Source: Caldilineaceae bacterium (GTDB lineage Bacteria; Chloroflexota; Anaerolineae; Caldilineales; Caldilineaceae). From it: a DNA stretch of 18,394 nucleotides. A program made the position numbers and the translations under genes. Below, one piece after another: positions 1-5,562 of this stretch; position 1 is the first letter of the stretch; every line of letters begins with the position of its first letter. The DNA is taken from assembly GCA_014879855.1 (NCBI GenBank), contig JACSRH010000129.1, positions 1 through 18,394 on the forward strand, written 5' to 3'. The notes beneath the pieces were generated by a model. That model had not been told where the DNA came from, did no database searches, and saw only the letters and a list, made by a program, of their open reading frames with translations.

Positions 1-106
1 CATACGCGCTGACCACAGGGATCAGCAGTCCCAGCGCCAGGATTACTGCCAGAAGCGTCCGCACACGCCGAGGCATCCACTGTCGCTGACTGGTTTTACC
101 AGACAT
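1..106 (-). CDS. Exported protein, N-terminal signal sequence only (gene runs off the window)
   Basis: Only the first 35 codons are present. The ATG at 104-106 (minus strand) follows a strong ribosome site, GAAAGGAG, six bases upstream. The translation begins MSGKTSQRQWMPRRVRTLLA. It has the layout of a Sec signal peptide: a basic N-region with several Arg, then a hydrophobic core (LLAVILALGLLIP), then a small-residue cleavage site (VVSA, cut probably after Ala34). The mature protein is outside the window, so its function cannot be named; a secreted, lipid-free periplasmic or surface protein such as a solute-binding protein is one possibility. No Cys follows the core within the visible part, so there is no lipobox. 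It has a long leader with its own candidate promoter near 284-312. Confidence 0.8.
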   Translation of the reverse strand, partial: MSGKTSQRQWMPRRVRTLLAVILALGLLIPVVSAY

Positions 107-198
107 ACGACTCTCCTTTCAAAAGAGTTACACTGTTGTTGTTGGGGTATGTTGTTCTTCCAGAAACGATGAGTACTATGTGCTACGGTTTGTGCTGC

Positions 199-217
199 TC
201 ACATGGCGTGCTCCTTT
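199..217 (-). promoter_or_regulatory. Ribosome site followed by ATG-TGA start-stop pair in leader
   Basis: On the minus strand the sequence GAAAGGAG is followed six bases later by ATG and at once by the stop TGA (cat at 202-204, tca at 199-201). The real start of the exported-protein gene has the same arrangement: GAAAGGAG, six bases, ATG. The two initiation regions therefore look like a duplication, or the upstream one is a minimal leader ORF at which a ribosome could load and pause. The site lies about 95 bases upstream of the gene start, within the predicted untranslated leader. The sequence is seen directly; the regulatory role is inference. Confidence 0.4.
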
Positions 218-220
218 CAC

Positions 221-276
221 AAAAAAGAATCTTGCAAACATGGATGCGATTGGCGGCCCTCCGTGAAACAAGATTC
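221..276 (-). terminator. Attenuator-like hairpin with U6 tract in the leader
   Basis: Read on the minus strand, an 8-bp perfect inverted repeat (GAATCTTG at 276-269, CAAGATTC at 234-227) is followed directly by six T residues (226-221). The 34-base loop is partly GC-rich. A candidate promoter would start transcription close to position 277, so the transcript would begin with the left arm of this hairpin and meet the U-run about 55 bases later. This resembles a premature terminator or attenuator before the start-stop site. The stem is short and the loop long, so termination is not certain. Confidence 0.4.
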
Positions 277-283
277 GTTGACA

Positions 284-312
284 AGTCTACCATGAATTTT
301 GCAGGAACGCAA
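284..312 (-). promoter_or_regulatory. Candidate sigma-70-type promoter for the exported-protein gene
   Basis: The minus strand carries TTGCGT (complement of 307-312) and TAGACT (complement of 284-289) with exactly 17 bases between them. Both boxes match the consensus in four of six positions. Transcription would start near 277 and leave a leader of about 170 bases before the ATG at 106. No competing better pair was seen between 107 and 460. Confidence 0.4.
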
Positions 313-458
313 GGGGTTTTCATAACGTAATGCCAGGAAAATTGGAGAAATACACCAATTGTCCACACGCAGATGGTCTAATTCCAAAGAAATCTAACCA
401 ATCCAAACAATTTCTAGTGGCTATTTTTATGGGGAGGAGCCAATTTCTTGTTTGCAAA

Positions 459-491
459 ATAAATTGAGCCTATCGAATAGGCTCAATTTAT
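459..491 (-). terminator. Intrinsic terminator hairpin after the M1 peptidase gene
   Basis: Arms 459-473 and 477-491 form a perfect 15-bp inverted repeat (core TTGAGCCTAT) with a 3-base CGA loop. On the minus strand the hairpin ends in ATTTATTTTG, a modest U-rich tail. It lies 40 bases past the stop of the M1 peptidase gene, as expected for its terminator. The rest of the 107-530 gap holds the exported-protein leader and otherwise AT-rich DNA without a convincing gene. Confidence 0.75.
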
Positions 492-530
492 AGCAAATGA
501 ATGCTGCTCTGCTATTAACAGCTCGCCCTA

Positions 531-3092
531 CTACGCTGTCTGAGCGCGCAATTTTTGCATCTCTTCTTCCAGCCGGCGCAATTGAGTGCGAAGTTCTTGC
601 AATTGGTTTTGTTGCGACTTTTCAGCCGGCTGTGAAGAGCGGCGGAGCGTGTCTGCCGCGCGACGAGCAACCACGGCTTCTTGCTGAACGCGCCCGCGCG
701 CAAACTGTTCCAGCGCATCCACGGCTTCTGTGGCCTGCATCGTTGCCAGCCCACGCGCGGCAGCCATCGCGACTTGGTAGCGGGGGTCGCGCAGCAAGGC
801 GACCAGCGCTTCTGCGATGCGGGCGCGCGCGGGTTTGTCAACATAGTTGCCCAGGCCAGCCAGCGCCGTCACTGCAAAGGGCCGCACCGCGTAGCTGCTG
901 CCGCCGTAGCGGACAAGGGGTAGTAGCACATCGATGGCTTCAGCGCGTCGCGTGGCGGCCAGTCCACGGATGGCGCCGACCTGGGCAATGCCGTTGACGG
1001 AAGGCGTCTGCGCCGCCGCGGCGAGCAGGCCATAGGGCGCGGCTTCCTGCTGACTGCCGAGCGCTTCGTAAGCGGCCTGGGTCGCCAGTGGCGCCAGCCC
1101 GCGTTCCAACCGCTGCACCAGCGCGCCGCGCACGGTGGTCTCGCGATAAGCGCCGGCCGCGCGCAGCAAGGTGGGCAGCACCAGCGCATCCTGCTCGAAC
1201 TCGATCAGCGTTGGAAACCCCGTTGCCGCCGCGGCGCTGTTGGCCTTTTCCAGCGCTTTTGCCATTTCGCAGCGTACACCCCAGAAAGGCTCCGTTTTAT
1301 AAGCGTTCACGATGGCCTGGAGGTTGGCGTGGCGTCCGGTGGCGGCCAGTGCTTTAGCGGCATGGATGCGGGTCAGCACGGTTGGGCCGTCGGTCAACTG
1401 GCGGCGCAGCAGGTCATCCCCTGGGTTGAACGACAACTTATGTAACACCGCGCCCGCGGGATCGAACAGCGCCAACTCCGGCTGTTTGGACATGGGGAAC
1501 ATGAAAATGTGATGCGACTGCTCGATGCGGACTGGCGCGGTGTGCAATTCTCCGTCGAGCTGCCATGCAACGGCAGTCTGAAAATGAAAGATTGGGATAT
1601 GCTCCGCCGCGTTGACCTGTTGCTGTTCGACGGTGAATACGCCGCGGCTGGCGTCGGCGTCGAACTCGAAGGTCACCTTCAGGTCGGGATAACCAGGTTG
1701 ATAGAACCATTGATCGAAAAAGCGCCCCAACGCCCGCCCAGAGTGCTTCTCCATGATCAGGCGGAAATCGTCCGTCTCCACGACATGGCCGCGGTGCGTG
1801 GCGAGATAGTCGCGCACCGCAGCCCAGAAGACGTCATCGCCCAGTTCGCAGCGCAACGTGTGGAGCCGGCACGCGCCTCCTGGATAGAGATGGCTGTCGT
1901 ACATATCCCAGGAAGACTGGAAGTGGCGATGGACGATCGGGCGTCGATAGTCGTTGTCGGCCTCCCTGAGGTAATTTTCGACGTTATTATAATAGACGTA
2001 GAGCGCCTCATCCTGCGAAGTGTTCTCTTCGCGATACACTTGCTCAATGTAGGTCGCCCACGATTCCTTGAGCCAGGCGTGCGCATAATCGCGACAGACG
2101 ACCGCATCGCCAAAGTAGCTGTGCGACATCTCATGCACATTGACGGCGTCGAGCAACCAGCTCCATTCGGCGGCGAGCGCAGCATCGAGCACATAGCGCT
2201 CATCCCAACTCACCAGCGAGATATTTTCCATCGCGCCGGAAATGCCGGGCGCGGCCCACTGATAATATTTGGGGTAGGGAAAGGACTGATCAAACTTCTG
2301 GGTCATCCAGGCCAGCATCGGTTTGGTGCGGTCAAAGCTGCGCATCAGGTCATCAGCGGTGTGCAGCGGGCTGCAGAAATAGGCGACTGGAAGTCGCTTC
2401 TCGCCGTCGTCGAATTCGCCGTCGTCGGCGCGCACGAATTCCCCCACGGCAAAGCAGAGCAGATAACTTGGACAACGCTGATCGAGCCGCCAGTGTGCGG
2501 TTTTTGACCCGTCATCATGCGTGCGGTCTTCCACCAGATAGCCATTCGCCAGGATCGTGAAGCGGGCGTCCGCGCGCAGGCGGATGTCAAGCGTCGTGCG
2601 CACATTGGGCAGATCGAGGCACGGCAACCAATGGCGCGCCCGCTCGGTTTCGTGATCGGTGACCGCGTACCAGGGCATGTCGGGATAGGCGTCGTCTGGC
2701 TGCGAGAAGTAGAGGCCGGCGCTGGGGTGTTCCACCACATAATGAACGGCAACGCGGCGCTCCTCGCCCAGCGCAAAAGCATCTTGCCAGCGGATGGTCA
2801 GCTTTTTCCCGTCATGGCGCCATGTGAGTTCGCGCCCTTCCTCATCTGCCACGGCCGTCACATCCAGATCGACGGCATCGAGTGTGAGCGTCTGCATTGG
2901 CGCGCGCCGCGCCACGACTGTGTGCGTGACGACGCCGGCCGCGCGCTGTGCGGCAATGTCAATCGCCAACTCGATGCTCAGATGCAGCGGCTCCAGGCCG
3001 AGATCGGGCGGATACTGGACTTCAGCAACCGCCGGGTCGAACGGTGAATTTTCTAGAGTGTACTGATTCCCACGATAAAGGCTTTGTGGCAT
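531..3092 (-). CDS. M1 family zinc aminopeptidase with HEAT-repeat and coiled-coil C-terminus
   Basis: A probable aminopeptidase of the gluzincin M1 family, which removes N-terminal residues from peptides. The 853-residue protein has the substrate-binding GAMEN motif (residues 286-290) and the zinc site HEMSH (320-324), with the third ligand Glu343 in LKESWATY 19 residues after His324. A probable catalytic Tyr (about 403) lies in HLYPGGA. After the catalytic part (to about residue 470) comes a beta-rich domain. Then come alpha-helical repeats of HEAT/ARM type (about 560-815, many AAxALA-like helices) and a charged coiled coil in the last 35 residues. I chose the ATG at 3090-3092 over the upstream in-frame TTG at 3104 because GGAGAG sits four bases before the ATG and overlaps the TTG. 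No signal peptide is seen, so it is likely cytoplasmic. It is monocistronic and divergent from fni. Confidence 0.92.
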   Translation of the reverse strand: MPQSLYRGNQYTLENSPFDPAVAEVQYPPDLGLEPLHLSIELAIDIAAQRAAGVVTHTVVARRAPMQTLTLDAVDLDVTAVADEEGRELTWRHDGKKLTIRWQDAFALGEERRVAVHYVVEHPSAGLYFSQPDDAYPDMPWYAVTDHETERARHWLPCLDLPNVRTTLDIRLRADARFTILANGYLVEDRTHDDGSKTAHWRLDQRCPSYLLCFAVGEFVRADDGEFDDGEKRLPVAYFCSPLHTADDLMRSFDRTKPMLAWMTQKFDQSFPYPKYYQWAAPGISGAMENISLVSWDERYVLDAALAAEWSWLLDAVNVHEMSHSYFGDAVVCRDYAHAWLKESWATYIEQVYREENTSQDEALYVYYNNVENYLREADNDYRRPIVHRHFQSSWDMYDSHLYPGGACRLHTLRCELGDDVFWAAVRDYLATHRGHVVETDDFRLIMEKHSGRALGRFFDQWFYQPGYPDLKVTFEFDADASRGVFTVEQQQVNAAEHIPIFHFQTAVAWQLDGELHTAPVRIEQSHHIFMFPMSKQPELALFDPAGAVLHKLSFNPGDDLLRRQLTDGPTVLTRIHAAKALAATGRHANLQAIVNAYKTEPFWGVRCEMAKALEKANSAAAATGFPTLIEFEQDALVLPTLLRAAGAYRETTVRGALVQRLERGLAPLATQAAYEALGSQQEAAPYGLLAAAAQTPSVNGIAQVGAIRGLAATRRAEAIDVLLPLVRYGGSSYAVRPFAVTALAGLGNYVDKPARARIAEALVALLRDPRYQVAMAAARGLATMQATEAVDALEQFARGRVQQEAVVARRAADTLRRSSQPAEKSQQNQLQELRTQLRRLEEEMQKLRAQTA

Positions 3093-3103
3093 GAGTCTCT
3101 CCA

Positions 3104-3137
3104 AATGACAAAGCAGGAATAATGACAGAGCAGGAAT
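3104..3137. repeat. Two tandem 17-bp repeats in the M1 leader
   Basis: The 17-base unit AATGACAAAGCAGGAAT (3104-3120) is repeated at 3121-3137 with one mismatch. The pair fills most of the predicted untranslated leader of the M1 gene, between its candidate transcription start (near 3143) and its ribosome site. Confidence 0.8.
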
Positions 3138-3149
3138 ATTTTCATGAAG

Positions 3150-3179
3150 ATTCTAGGACGCACTCGTGCAGACAGCCAA
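3150..3179 (-). promoter_or_regulatory. Candidate promoter of the M1 peptidase gene
   Basis: The minus strand has TTGGCT (complement of 3174-3179), 18 bases, then TAGAAT (complement of 3150-3155). The -35 box overlaps one copy of a 12-bp direct repeat shared with the divergent fni promoter. Transcription would start near 3143, about 50 bases before the ATG. Confidence 0.45.
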
Positions 3180-3234
3180 ATTGACTTTCATCCATTATGA
3201 TATGATAAAGCAATGATTGCTGCGTGCAGACAGC
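3165..3234. repeat. 12-bp direct repeats and palindrome in the M1/fni divergent control region
   Basis: CGTGCAGACAGC occurs at 3165-3176 and again, identically, at 3223-3234, 58 bases apart. The first copy overlaps the candidate M1 -35 box. The second lies just after the predicted fni transcription start. Between them, AGCAATGATTGCT (3209-3221) is a perfect 6-1-6 palindrome at the predicted fni start point. The positions suggest operator sites for a regulator that controls both divergent genes, but no regulator gene is adjacent. Confidence 0.5.
3181..3209 (+). promoter_or_regulatory. Candidate promoter of fni
   Basis: TTGACT (3181-3186) is followed after 17 bases by GATAAA (3204-3209), matching the -35 consensus at five and the -10 at four of six positions. 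Transcription would start near 3216, inside the palindrome at 3209-3221. It lies back to back with the candidate M1 promoter. Confidence 0.45.
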
Positions 3235-3270
3235 AAGTACGCCTACTAATGATAAATACAAAGGAATGCC

Positions 3271-4317
3271 ATGTCGATCGATCAAAGAAAAGCAGATCAT
3301 ATCCGCATCAACGTGACGGAAAATGTCCAATTCCCCACGCTCACCACCGGTCTGGAGCGCTTTCGGCTGGTGCATCAGGCCCTGCCCGAGTTGAACCTGG
3401 GCGACGTATGTCTTGGCGTCACCGTCTTGAGCAAGCGACTACACGCGCCGCTGCTAGTAAGTTCCATGACTGGCGGCACCGAGCAAGCTGCTTTTATCAA
3501 TCGCAATCTGGCGGAGGCGGCGCAGATGCAGCGCGTGGCGATGGGCGTCGGCAGCCAGCGCGCTGGACTTGAGCATGACGCGGTGCGCCAGACCTTTCGC
3601 GTGCGCGACGTGGCGCCCGATGTGTTACTCTTTGCCAACCTGGGCGCGGTGCAATTCAACTACGGCTATACTGTCGATCAATGTCGCCGCGCGGTGGAAA
3701 TGATCGACGCTGACGCGCTGATCCTGCATCTGAACCCGTTGCAAGAAGCGGTCCAGCCCGAAGGCGATGTAAATTGGCGCGGGCTGCTCGGCAAGATCGC
3801 CGAAGTTTGTGCGCAACTGGGCAAACCGGTCATCATCAAGGAGGTGGGCTGGGGCATCAGCGCCCAGACCGCGCGCCGGTTGATCGAGGCCGGCGTCAGC
3901 GCTATCGACGTAGCCGGCGCCGGCGGCACCTCGTGGAGCCAGGTGGAGATGCACCGCGCGCCGACCGAGCGGCTGCGCCGGCTGGCTGGCGCGTTTGCGG
4001 ACTGGGGCATCCCAACCGCCGAAAGCCTGGTCGCCGCGGATGAAGTGCGCGCCGAACTGGGGCGCAACGACGTACATCTCTTTGCCAGCGGCGGCATTCG
4101 CACGGGGCAGGACATTGTAAAATGCGCGGCGTTGGGCGCCGACCTGGTGGGGCTGGCGTCGCCTTTCTTGAAAGCTGCCATGGAGTCCGCGGCAGCCGTC
4201 GCTGAAGAGATGGAGCTGTTGAGCGATGAGGCGCGCATCGCCATGTTCTGCAGCGGCGCGGCTGACATTGACGCGCTGCGCCGGCCAGGTGTGCTGGTGA
4301 AAGAAGAGAGAGATTGA
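3271..4317 (+). CDS. fni: Type 2 isopentenyl-diphosphate delta-isomerase (FMN and NAD(P)H dependent)
   Basis: Interconverts isopentenyl and dimethylallyl diphosphate, using reduced FMN and Mg2+. The 348-residue TIM-barrel protein is full length for the family. Diagnostic motifs in order: RKADH (6-10), SSMTGGT (64-70), GVGSQRAGLE (92-101), NLGAVQ (123-128), HLNPLQEAVQPEGD (153-166, Mg2+/substrate site with Glu164), KEVGWGIS (190-197), DVAGAGGTSW (213-222) and the FMN phosphate-binding FASGGIRTGQD (271-281). The ATG is preceded by AAAGGA with five-base spacing. It lies 105 bases upstream of a prenyl synthase on the same strand, so the two probably form an isoprenoid operon. Type 2 enzymes often accompany the mevalonate route, but no other pathway gene is in the window. 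It is unrelated to the type 1 Nudix isomerase. Confidence 0.95.
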   Translation: MSIDQRKADHIRINVTENVQFPTLTTGLERFRLVHQALPELNLGDVCLGVTVLSKRLHAPLLVSSMTGGTEQAAFINRNLAEAAQMQRVAMGVGSQRAGLEHDAVRQTFRVRDVAPDVLLFANLGAVQFNYGYTVDQCRRAVEMIDADALILHLNPLQEAVQPEGDVNWRGLLGKIAEVCAQLGKPVIIKEVGWGISAQTARRLIEAGVSAIDVAGAGGTSWSQVEMHRAPTERLRRLAGAFADWGIPTAESLVAADEVRAELGRNDVHLFASGGIRTGQDIVKCAALGADLVGLASPFLKAAMESAAAVAEEMELLSDEARIAMFCSGAADIDALRRPGVLVKEERD

Positions 4318-4398
4318 GAGATTGGAGAGTGCAACGTCACGGACATGCTGTTCTCAATCTCCTAATCTCTACTCTCCTAATCTCTACTCTCCACTCTC
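4305..4398. repeat. Purine/pyrimidine-rich degenerate repeat between fni and the prenyl synthase
   Basis: The 3' end of fni runs into a purine tract of GAGA and GATTGGAGA words (4305-4330). After about 30 mixed bases a pyrimidine tract follows, with the 15-bp unit CCTAATCTCTACTCT repeated exactly at 4361-4375 and 4376-4390. The purine stretch AGAGATTGGAGAGT (4317-4330) is complementary to ACTCTCCTAATCTCT (4371-4385) with a one-base bulge, so the transcript could fold into a hairpin between the two genes. There is no U-tail, so it is not an obvious terminator. Confidence 0.7.
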
Positions 4399-4422
4399 TC
4401 CGCAACAAAGGAATTGCTTACA

Positions 4423-5448
4423 ATGCTGAACGACTTTTCCGCTCGCTGGCTGCCCGTGCTCGAAGACGAGATGCGCGCGGTGTTGGCCGGGGATGATCCG
4501 GCGACCGCTGCCCACTATGGCATGATGCACTACCACATGGGCTGGGTTGATGCCGAGTTTCAACCGGTGACGCTGCCGGCGGGCAAGCGGTTGCGCCCCT
4601 TGCTCTGCCTGATGGCCTGTCAGGCGGTCGGCGGTGACGTTGCGCAGGCTGTGCCTGCCGCAGCCGGGCTGGAAATTCTGCACAACTTCTCGCTGGTGCA
4701 CGATGACATTGAGGACGGCGATGAGATGCGCCGCCATCGCCCGACTGTGTGGAAGTTGTGGGGCGCACCACAAGCGATCAACGCGGGCGACGCCATGTTT
4801 GCGCTGGCCTTTGCCGCCGTGCAACGGCTGCCGGCGCGCGGGGTCGCGGCGGAACGCGTGCTGGCTGCGCTTGAGGTTTTTACACAAACCTGTGTGGCGC
4901 TGACCGAAGGACAGCACCTCGACATGCGTTTCGAGCAGCGCGCGCAGGTCACCGTCGAGGAGTATCTGCGCATGATCCAGGGCAAGACGGCCGCGCTGAT
5001 CGGCGCCAGCGTGGCGATCGGTGGGCTGATCGGCGGCGCGCCGGCCGGCGCTGACGCGTCACTGCGCAACTTCGGACAGTCGATCGGGCTGGCTTTTCAG
5101 ATCCAGGATGATTTGCTCGGCATCTGGGGCGACCCAGCGGTCACGGGCAAGGCCGCGGGCAACGACATCCTGCGCCGCAAGAAGAGCCTGCCGCTGTTGC
5201 ACGCGCTCAACGATCAGGACAATGGCGCGGTCTTGCACGCGCTTTTACAGCGCAGCGATCTCAGCGCGGCGGATTTGCCCACTGCGTTGCACCTGCTCGA
5301 AGCCACTGGCGCGCAAGCGTACGCGGTCGAGCGGATGAATGCATTCTACGCCGCGGGGCTCGCGGCGCTGCGCGAGGCTCTGGGCGCCCGCGCCGAAGCC
5401 AGCCTGCTCTGGGCCACAGCGCAGTGGTTGATGCAGCGGAAGACGTGA
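4423..5448 (+). CDS. Short-chain trans-prenyl diphosphate synthase (GGPP/FPP synthase family)
   Basis: Condenses isopentenyl diphosphate with allylic diphosphates to a C15-C20 product. The 341-residue all-helical protein shows GKRLRP (54-59, IPP binding), the first Asp-rich motif DDIED (94-98) and the second, QDDLLGIWGDP (228-238), followed by TGKAAGNDILRRKKSLP. The third Asp of the second DDxxD is Gly (DDLLG), a form I recall as common in actinobacterial-like homologues. Phe89 lies five residues before the first DDxxD with Ser90 next to it, and there is no two-residue insertion. This pattern resembles archaeal type I GGPP synthases, so a C20 product is likely but not proven. I prefer the ATG at 4423 to the in-frame TTG at 4414 because AAAGGAA gives nine-base spacing to it. 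It is probably co-transcribed with fni. Confidence 0.92.
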   Translation: MLNDFSARWLPVLEDEMRAVLAGDDPATAAHYGMMHYHMGWVDAEFQPVTLPAGKRLRPLLCLMACQAVGGDVAQAVPAAAGLEILHNFSLVHDDIEDGDEMRRHRPTVWKLWGAPQAINAGDAMFALAFAAVQRLPARGVAAERVLAALEVFTQTCVALTEGQHLDMRFEQRAQVTVEEYLRMIQGKTAALIGASVAIGGLIGGAPAGADASLRNFGQSIGLAFQIQDDLLGIWGDPAVTGKAAGNDILRRKKSLPLLHALNDQDNGAVLHALLQRSDLSAADLPTALHLLEATGAQAYAVERMNAFYAAGLAALREALGARAEASLLWATAQWLMQRKT

Positions 5449-5476
5449 GCGAACTGCGAGAAGCGAAGGGCGAAGC

Positions 5477-5562
5477 ATAGGACGCGGACAACGCGGATTG
5501 GGCGGATCGGCGCGGATAAAAATCCGCACAAATCTGCTGCATCCGCGTTGTCCGCGTCCTAT
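5477..5562. terminator. Composite palindrome in the convergent gap; possible bidirectional terminator
   Basis: Arms 5477-5498 and 5541-5562 are a perfect 22-bp inverted repeat (outer words ATAGGACGCGGA and TCCGCGTCCTAT). Inside lies a second hairpin, GCGGAT-AAAA-ATCCGC (5512-5527). The right arm ends at the base next to the stop codon of the E2 gene (5563-5565). The element separates two converging operons, so it may stop transcription from both sides, though it lacks clear U-tracts. The GCGGAT/ATCCGC words recur near 10416. Confidence 0.75.

Noticed and set aside
183..368. Minus-strand 61-residue reading frame across the exported-protein leader
   Set aside because: It overlaps the candidate promoter and hairpin, has no ribosome site, and its translation shows no domain-like pattern.
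1509..2507. Long plus-strand reading frame (332 residues) inside the M1 gene
   Set aside because: It is antisense to an M1 gene with intact catalytic motifs; long opposite frames are common in GC-rich DNA with biased third positions.
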